A stretch of 64,000 nt of DNA, from contig OZ257128.1 of assembly GCA_965278945.1 (NCBI GenBank), positions 2,480,001 through 2,544,000 on the forward strand, given 5' to 3'. Every line of letters begins with the position of its first letter. Position 1 is the first letter of the stretch. Made by a program: the position numbers and the translations under genes. Positions 58,593 to 64,000 of this stretch are shown one piece after another. The notes under the pieces are model-generated. The model was not told where the DNA came from and searched no databases. It saw only the letters and a program-made list of their open reading frames with translations. This DNA comes from UBA10649 sp965278945. GTDB lineage: Bacteria > Actinomycetota > Actinomycetes > S36-B12.

Positions 58593-59390
58593 TCAGCCGC
58601 CCGAGAGCTCACGGCTGCGATCATGCGCGGAGCCGATCGCGGTGATGACCGCCTCGCCTACTCCCAGTCGCTCCATCGAGTCGATCGCCGCAGCGGTCGT
58701 GCCGTTTGGCGAGGTGACCCGCGCGCGCAGCATCTGGGCGGACTCGTCCGATTCTTCAAGCAGAGTCGCCGCGCCGAGGATCGTGTTGTTGACCATGCGC
58801 TTGGCCGTCGCCGGATCAAGCCCAAGCCCTTCGGCAGCTGCAGTCATCGCCTCGGCGAGGAAGAACACGTACGCGGGCCCGCTGCCCGATACCGCAGTGA
58901 CCGCGTCCTGAAGCGACTCGGGAACCTCCACGACAATGCCCACGGACGCGAGCAACCGCACCGACAGCGCGAGCGCCTCCGGCGAGCACTGCGAGCCGGG
59001 GCTGACACCGGTGACTGCCCGACCCACCCGGGCCGGCGTGTTCGGCATCGCCCGGACGACATTCACCCCGCTGCCCACATGCCCCTCGATGGTCGCAGTG
59101 CGAATTCCAGCCGCGATCGAGACGAGCAGTGCGCCGGGCTGGATCAGCGTCCCGACGCTCGCCAGGAGTCCATCGATATCCTGCGGCTTGACGGCGAGAA
59201 TGACCACGTCAGCGCCTGCGATCGCAACGTCAGCATTGGCCACCTGCACGGGCATGAGGGCGGTCAGTTCCGCCGCACGTTCAGCGCGCTTCTCGACGAT
59301 GACGATCTGTGGTGCTGGCTCGAGAACGCGCAAGAGGCCTCCGACGAGCGTCTCGCCCATCACTCCCCCGCCAAGAATGGCTATCCGCAT
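58593..59390 (-). CDS. proC: Pyrroline-5-carboxylate reductase
   Basis: A 265-residue NAD(P)H-dependent enzyme for the last step of proline synthesis. The Rossmann motif is MRIAILGGGVMGETLVGGLL at the N terminus; other features are VVILAVKPQDID, VVRAMPNTPARVG and the C-terminal SGSGPAYVFFLAEAM and VTSPNGTTAAAI. I chose the ATG at 59388-59390 because it begins directly with the Rossmann strand; the longer frame is inside the preceding gene region. First of a proC-acuC pair. Confidence 0.95.
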   Translation of the reverse strand: MRIAILGGGVMGETLVGGLLRVLEPAPQIVIVEKRAERAAELTALMPVQVANADVAIAGADVVILAVKPQDIDGLLASVGTLIQPGALLVSIAAGIRTATIEGHVGSGVNVVRAMPNTPARVGRAVTGVSPGSQCSPEALALSVRLLASVGIVVEVPESLQDAVTAVSGSGPAYVFFLAEAMTAAAEGLGLDPATAKRMVNNTILGAATLLEESDESAQMLRARVTSPNGTTAAAIDSMERLGVGEAVITAIGSAHDRSRELSGG

Positions 59391-59418
59391 AGCCGGACCG
59401 TACGCGACATCACGCCGA

Positions 59419-60078
59419 TCACGACGGCTGACCGGGCTTTCGTGTCGGATCGAGCAACGCCTGGATCGACGGCCCGACGAGCGCGACCACCTCGTCATCG
59501 GATGCCGACGCGAGCGGCTCGATGCGCAGCAGGTAACGCGTCGTCGAGATCCCGACGAGGTACGACGAGATCAACGTCACGCGCAGGCGCGCGTCCGGCA
59601 TTCCCAGCGCTGCGACCACTCGATCGACGATGGTGCTCTGCACGTACTCGGACAGAAACCTCAACTGTGCCAACGCATTCGCGGAATCGTCGGCAGGCAT
59701 GGCTGCGCGTGCGGCACTGGCGGAAACCGACGCAGCCTGGTCCGACTTCAGCAGCCTGGTGAGGTCCCGACGAACGTTCTCGTCACCCATCAGCGAGAGC
59801 GTCATCCGCACCAGGCGATCTCCCAGGCCGTCGAGTCCCGGCGCGATCAGCTCGGGAACGGCCTGCGACGGGTCGAAGGGAAGACGCATCGCGGCGGCGA
59901 ACAGCCGCTCCTTGTTGTCGTACAGCGACCGCACGACGCCGGGAGCCACGCCCGCGGCGGCGGCAACCGACTTCATCGTGGTCTGCGCGTAGCCGCGGGA
60001 CGCGAAGGCAAGGCGAGCGGCCTGGAGCACCGCGTTCGCGGCGTCCTGGGGGTTGATATTGCGCGGATCGCCAGCCAC
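59419..60078 (-). CDS. TetR family transcriptional regulator
   Basis: A 219-residue TetR regulator. The DNA-binding domain spans residues about 12-58 (LQAARLAFASRGYAQTTMKS, then VAPGVVRSLYDNKERLFAAA). The rest is the helical ligand-binding domain, type not recognised. The GTG start follows the isomerase-like gene's stop by 9 nt and the proC gene lies 28 nt beyond its end, so proC or the isomerase-like gene may be its targets. Confidence 0.88.
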   Translation of the reverse strand: MAGDPRNINPQDAANAVLQAARLAFASRGYAQTTMKSVAAAAGVAPGVVRSLYDNKERLFAAAMRLPFDPSQAVPELIAPGLDGLGDRLVRMTLSLMGDENVRRDLTRLLKSDQAASVSASAARAAMPADDSANALAQLRFLSEYVQSTIVDRVVAALGMPDARLRVTLISSYLVGISTTRYLLRIEPLASASDDEVVALVGPSIQALLDPTRKPGQPS

Positions 60079-60087
60079 GCCCCCAGC

Positions 60088-60879
60088 CTATGCGGGCGAC
60101 ACGAGGTGCTGGCGGGCGAACGTCAGCGCTTCGAGGAGATCGCTCTCGCGCGTCGCTCGATCGGGCGCACGCCGCGTGCTCACCTCGACGATGACCGATC
60201 CGGAGAACCCGCCGGAGGCCAGAGCCCCGAGGACCTCGGCTACGGGCTGGTCCCCGCGCCCGGGAATGAGGTGCTCGTCTCGAGCGGAGTCGGTGCCGTC
60301 GGCAAGGTGAAGGTGGGCCAGTCGATCGCCGAGATCGCGGGCCATCTCCAGCGCGTCGCTGCGCGAGACTGCCGTGTGCGACAGGTCGAGCGTCGTGTGC
60401 GGGTAGTCGTCGTTGCGCACGTCCCAGTCGGGCAGGTACGCGGCTATCGACGTCGGGCCGGCGCGCCACGGATACATGTTCTCGACCGCGAAGTTGACGT
60501 CGGTCTCCGACCTCATGCGCTCAAGTCCGCTCACGAACTCCCGCGCGTACTCGCGCTGCCAGCGAAACGGCGGGTGCACGACGACGGTGTCGGCGCCGAG
60601 TCGCTCCGCCACCTCCTGGGCCCGCTGCAGCTTGCCCCACGGCTCGGTGCCCCACACCCGCTGGGTGATCAGCAGGCACGGTGCGTGGATGGACAGGATC
60701 GGGACGCCATAGTGATCCATCAGGGCCTTGAGCGCGTCGGAGTCCTGGCTCATCGAGTCGGTACCGACCATGACCTCGATGCCGTCGTAGCCCAGGGCCG
60801 CCGCCAGCTCGAACGCACCCGCGCTCGTCTCCGGGTACACCGACGAGGTGGACAGTCCCACCCGCGGGACGGAGGTCAC
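60088..60879 (-). CDS. Sugar phosphate isomerase/epimerase-type TIM barrel (Rv0498-like)
   Basis: A 263-residue AP-endonuclease-2 superfamily protein. Likely metal ligands are His in SIHAPCLL (about 64), His in VVVHPPFRWQ (about 99), Glu in FAVENMYP (about 128), Asp in TTLDLSHTA (about 163), His in LAHLHLADG and Glu in VIVEVSTR. GTG start, ATGA-type overlap with the ATPase gene upstream. It is conserved beside ppx in actinobacteria, so a housekeeping role is likely, unlike the catabolic isomerase-like gene at 7 kb. Confidence 0.85.
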   Translation of the reverse strand: MTSVPRVGLSTSSVYPETSAGAFELAAALGYDGIEVMVGTDSMSQDSDALKALMDHYGVPILSIHAPCLLITQRVWGTEPWGKLQRAQEVAERLGADTVVVHPPFRWQREYAREFVSGLERMRSETDVNFAVENMYPWRAGPTSIAAYLPDWDVRNDDYPHTTLDLSHTAVSRSDALEMARDLGDRLAHLHLADGTDSARDEHLIPGRGDQPVAEVLGALASGGFSGSVIVEVSTRRAPDRATRESDLLEALTFARQHLVSPA

Positions 60880-63236
60880 GCCCGCCGCCAGCGATCAGTA
60901 ACCAGGGTTGCCACCCACACCAGGCCCGCGCCGATCACGCCAATGCTGATCGAGATCACGGCGTACTTCTCGGGGCCGAGCGACAGGGCGAAGAAGTTGG
61001 AGAAGAACGGGATGAACAGCACCCCGAGGTAGATGGCGATCATCGCTGCGACGATGCCGATGCGGATGAGATTGAGCGGTCGTGCCGACTGCAGGAGCAC
61101 CGCCATCGTGACGATGAACAACGTGGTGGTCGCTGCGCACTGCGCGTTCAGCAAGGTCTCGCCCGCGTTCTCCGCGAGCTTGAAGCTCAGGAGGGCCGCG
61201 GTCGCGGCGATGACCCCGGACGGTGCCGCGAACAGCAGGACCCGGCGAAGGAAGCCGGGACGAAAGCGCTCGGTGTTGGGCATGAGCGCCAGGAAGAACC
61301 CGGGGATGCCGATCGTGAGTGCGCTGATGAGCGACAGGTGGCGGGGCAGGAACGGGAAGGTGATCGCCGTGATGCCGACCATGATCGAGATGATCATCGC
61401 GTAGAACGACTTGGTCAAGAACACGTCAGCGACGCGCTCGATGTTGCCGAGGACGCGTCGGCCCTCCGCGACGACACTCGGCATCACCGACCACTTGTTG
61501 TCGAGAAGCACGAGCTGCGCGACCGCTCGGGTCGCGCCCGAACCGGATCCCATCGCTATGCCGAGGTCGGCGTTCTTTAGCGCGAGCACGTCGTTGACTC
61601 CGTCGCCAGTCATCGCGACCGTCGAGTTCTTCAGGTGCAGGGCATCGACCATCTCCTGCTTCTGCGACGGCGTGACTCGTCCGAAGACGTTGTTGGCCAT
61701 GACGATCTCCGCGAGCTCCGCCGGGTCGGTGGGAAGACCGCGTGCGTCGATCGGATGATCGGCGCCCGGCACTCCCGCGAGCTTCGCGATGGCACCGACC
61801 GTCGTCGCGTTGTCGCCCGAGATCACCTTCACGGTGACGTCCTGCTCCAGGAAGTACGCAACGGTCTCCGCTGCGTCAGGACGTAGCTGCTGATTGATCA
61901 CCACAAGTGCGACGGGCTCCACGGCTCCCGTGCCGCCGTCGGCCGTTGGTGCCGTCTGCGCGGTCGCCAGGAGCAGTACGCGGGCTCCGTCGCCGGACAG
62001 CTCATCGGACTTGACGCGAACCGCGTCGCCATCCGCGATGAGCATCTCCGGCGCCCCGAGCAGCCACGTGCCGTGACCGTCGAAGGTCGCGGACGACCAC
62101 TTGCGAGCGCTGGAGAACGGGACCGAGCCAGTCACCGCCCAGTTCGGCGAGGGATAGGTCGCGGCGATCGCCTCGAGAGTGGGATTCGGATTGGACTCGC
62201 TGGCACCCATGGCACCGAGGACAAGGCCGAGCTGGTCGGTGTCGAGGTGCGCCGAGCCGACCGCGACGACCTCCCGGACCTGCATGCCCGGCGACGTCAG
62301 GGTGCCCGTCTTATCGACGCAGATCGTGTCGACGCGGGCGAGCACCTCGACGGCGGGCATGTCCTGGACGAGCACGCGCTTGCGGGCCAGGCGGATGACC
62401 GAGATCGCCATCGCGATGCTGGTCAGTAGGACCAGGCCCTCGGGCACCATCGTCACGACTCCGGCGATCGTGCCCCGCATCGCTTCGTTGAACGGGAGAT
62501 CAGCACGAACCAGTTGCGACCACAGCAGGAGGACGCCAACAGGAATCAGGAGGAACGACACGACGCGAATAAAGCTGTTGATCGCGTCGCGCAGCTCGGA
62601 GTTGGTCAGGTGGAACTTCTTGGCCTGCTCGGTCAGTCCCGCCGCGAACGAGTCCTTTCCGACGCGGGTCGCCTGGTAAAGCCCCGAGCCGGCCACGACG
62701 AACGAGCCCGACATTCCCCCATCGCCTTCGGCCTTGTCGACGGGATCCGCCTCACCGGTGAGCAGGCTCTCGTCAATCTCGAGTCCGTCGGCGCGGACGA
62801 TGACCCCGTCGACGACGAGCTGATCGCCAGTCCGTAGGACGACGATGTCGTCAAGGACCACATCTCCAGGGCTGATCTCGACGTCGACGCCGTCTCGACG
62901 CACCACCGGCTTGGCCTCGCCGATGACGGCGAGCTTGGCGAGAGTGCGCGACGCGCGCCACTCTTGGATGATTCCGATGCCGGTGTTCGCGACGATGACG
63001 AAGCCGAACAGCGAGTCCTGGATCGGCGCGACCAGCAGCATCATCACCCACAGGGTGCCGATGAGCCCGTTGAACCAGGTGAAGGTGTTGGCGCGGAAGA
63101 TGTCGCCGAGGCTTCGACTGTGCGCGTTGGGTGCGGTGTTCGCCTCGCCACGTGCGACTCGTTCCGCGACCTCCGCCTGGGTAAGGCCGGTGACTGGATC
63201 GGTAGCGTCCTTGACGACCGAGGGGGCTTGGCTCAT
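60876..63236 (-). CDS. P-type cation-transporting ATPase (CtpE-like)
   Basis: A 786-residue P-type ATPase. The phosphorylation site is ICVDKTGTLTSPG near residue 300, the actuator loop is DESLLTGEADPVDKAEGDGG, and the hinge is MTGDGVNDVLALKNADLGIA near 560. Ten membrane segments are apparent, four after the catalytic domain following two early ones. The helix-4 stretch TMVPEGLVLLTSIAMA has the MVPEGL signature seen in mycobacterial CtpE, a calcium importer. No heavy-metal-binding N-domain is present. The ATG at 63234-63236 overlaps the ppx stop as ATGA. Cation inferred, not proved: calcium is the best guess. Confidence 0.85.
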   Translation of the reverse strand: MSQAPSVVKDATDPVTGLTQAEVAERVARGEANTAPNAHSRSLGDIFRANTFTWFNGLIGTLWVMMLLVAPIQDSLFGFVIVANTGIGIIQEWRASRTLAKLAVIGEAKPVVRRDGVDVEISPGDVVLDDIVVLRTGDQLVVDGVIVRADGLEIDESLLTGEADPVDKAEGDGGMSGSFVVAGSGLYQATRVGKDSFAAGLTEQAKKFHLTNSELRDAINSFIRVVSFLLIPVGVLLLWSQLVRADLPFNEAMRGTIAGVVTMVPEGLVLLTSIAMAISVIRLARKRVLVQDMPAVEVLARVDTICVDKTGTLTSPGMQVREVVAVGSAHLDTDQLGLVLGAMGASESNPNPTLEAIAATYPSPNWAVTGSVPFSSARKWSSATFDGHGTWLLGAPEMLIADGDAVRVKSDELSGDGARVLLLATAQTAPTADGGTGAVEPVALVVINQQLRPDAAETVAYFLEQDVTVKVISGDNATTVGAIAKLAGVPGADHPIDARGLPTDPAELAEIVMANNVFGRVTPSQKQEMVDALHLKNSTVAMTGDGVNDVLALKNADLGIAMGSGSGATRAVAQLVLLDNKWSVMPSVVAEGRRVLGNIERVADVFLTKSFYAMIISIMVGITAITFPFLPRHLSLISALTIGIPGFFLALMPNTERFRPGFLRRVLLFAAPSGVIAATAALLSFKLAENAGETLLNAQCAATTTLFIVTMAVLLQSARPLNLIRIGIVAAMIAIYLGVLFIPFFSNFFALSLGPEKYAVISISIGVIGAGLVWVATLVTDRWRRA

Positions 63237-64000
63237 CGCAGGAGTCCGTCCAGTCGTCGAAGGATGATGCCCTCGCGCAGCGCCCACGGGCAGATGACGA
63301 GCTCGTCGATCTCCAGCAGTTCCATCGCGGCCTCCGCGACGACCGCCCCCGCGACCATCTGCACGGAGCGCCCCTCGGACACACCGGGGATCTTGCTGCG
63401 CTGCGCGGTGGTCATCGACGCCAGCCGCGGCACGATCTCGTGAAGGTCGCTCAGCCGCAGGACGCGTCGGAGGTGATCGCCCTCGCTTGACGGCGCTGCG
63501 CCCGCGATGCGAGCAAGCTGCTTGAACGTCTTCGACGTTGCTACGGCCAGCCGCGGCTCGCCCATCCTGCGCAGGCGGCCGGCGACCTCGGCGATGGAGG
63601 CCCTCGCATAGCGTCGGGCCTCGCGAACGGATTCGGGGCTCGGCGGGTCGCCGAGGAGGAAGTCGCGGGTCAGCCGCCCGGCACCGAGCGGGACCGACAC
63701 GGCAACGTCGGGCTCCTCGTCAGTCCCCGACGCCAGTTCGAGCGATCCGCCGCCGATATCCAGGCAGAGGATGCGTCCACTCGACCACCCGAACCAGCGA
63801 CGAACGGCGAGGAAGGTCATCCGTGCCTCGTCTTCACCTGAAAGCACCTCTATTTCGAGGCCCGTCTCGGCGTGGACAGTCTTGAGTACCTGCTCGCCAT
63901 TGGTCGCCTCGCGAATCGCCGACGTCGCGAACGCCATGACCTCGGTTGCGCCCTTGTCCTCGGCCAGTCTCATGCCGCGGGTGACGAAGTCCACCAGTTG
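63233..64000 (-). CDS. Ppx/GppA phosphatase (exopolyphosphatase-like), N terminus beyond the right edge
   Basis: The C-terminal 255 residues of an actin/Hsp70-fold polyphosphatase; the frame is open to the right edge, so the first part (about 60 residues including the first phosphate loop) is missing. Seen are FATSAIREATNGEQVL, EVLSGEDEARMTFLAV, the second phosphate motif CLDIGGGSLELASG and LGAGRLTRDFLLGDPPS. It hydrolyses terminal phosphate from polyphosphate or pppGpp. The stop overlaps the ATPase start. Context matches Rv0496. Confidence 0.9.
   Translation of the reverse strand, partial: QLVDFVTRGMRLAEDKGATEVMAFATSAIREATNGEQVLKTVHAETGLEIEVLSGEDEARMTFLAVRRWFGWSSGRILCLDIGGGSLELASGTDEEPDVAVSVPLGAGRLTRDFLLGDPPSPESVREARRYARASIAEVAGRLRRMGEPRLAVATSKTFKQLARIAGAAPSSEGDHLRRVLRLSDLHEIVPRLASMTTAQRSKIPGVSEGRSVQMVAGAVVAEAAMELLEIDELVICPWALREGIILRRLDGLLR

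Noticed and set aside
1..64000. tRNA, rRNA, CRISPR array, riboswitch
   Set aside because: I found no cloverleaf-like gene, repeat-spacer array or recognisable riboswitch core. This is visual inspection only; tRNAscan-SE and Infernal would be decisive.

Overview
The window is a high-GC chromosome segment with dense gene packing, many GTG/TTG starts and ATGA/GTGA start-stop overlaps. It carries Rex, menaquinone genes, ResB/CcsB cytochrome c biogenesis, and a lysine-rich 32-residue bS22-type ribosomal protein. Together these indicate an actinobacterium (Actinomycetia). From memory, 33-64 kb has a gene order much like Mycobacterium tuberculosis Rv0496-Rv0562 (ppx, sugar isomerase, proC, HTH, bS22, galE2-like, plsC-like, serB1-like, glutaredoxin, hemD, phosphoglycerate mutase, tlpA, ccdA, resB, ccsA, menA, menE, menB, menC, menD, menG). 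The presence of rex and of a complete nuo operon beside menG is more like Streptomyces or Nocardioides than mycobacteria. I cannot name a genus.

Region 1 (1-16.1 kb) is an accessory catabolic cluster. It holds an RbsA/RbsC-type sugar ABC transporter with its lipoprotein, an unrecognised Cys-rich protein, a type III CoA-transferase and a ceramidase-like protein. It also has a xylose-isomerase-like TIM barrel, a fuconolactonase-type amidohydrolase, a lone lipoyl domain with 2-oxoacid dehydrogenase E1 alpha and beta, a mandelate-racemase-family dehydratase, a cytochrome P450, two SDR oxidoreductases and an NHL beta-propeller. Five similar LacI-type operators (core GG-W-A-W-CG-TTTC-C) sit in its promoter regions, so the whole cluster looks like one regulon. 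The repressor is not in the window. I infer an oxidative sugar or sugar-acid pathway with non-standard additions; the substrate is unknown.

Region 2 (16.1-33.7 kb) is respiration: a prenyl diphosphate synthase, then the complete 14-gene nuoA-N complex I operon on the minus strand and menG upstream of it. A Rex-type operator lies just upstream of nuoA.

Region 3 (33.8-43.1 kb) finishes menaquinone synthesis (menF, menD, menC, menB, menE, menA). It also has a TetR-ACT-GNAT fusion gene and a 62-nt near-perfect hairpin. Several genes here appear leaderless.

Region 4 (43.1-52.7 kb) has cytochrome c maturation (ccsB, resB, ccdA, tlpA), a phosphoglycerate mutase-like enzyme, a hemD fusion with a histone-H1-like N-terminal tail, rex with an autoregulatory promoter, a glutaredoxin-like protein and an acyl-CoA ligase.

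Region 5 (52.7-64 kb) has a HAD-IB phosphatase, an intact IS30-family element inserted among palindromic repeats, a PlsC-type acyltransferase, an epimerase, bS22, an excisionase-type HTH protein, acuC-like and proC genes, a TetR regulator, a sugar-phosphate-isomerase-like protein, a CtpE-like P-type ATPase and a truncated Ppx/GppA at the right edge. I saw no tRNA, rRNA or CRISPR. No gap between genes exceeds 300 bases except that filled by the IS30 element and its flanks.
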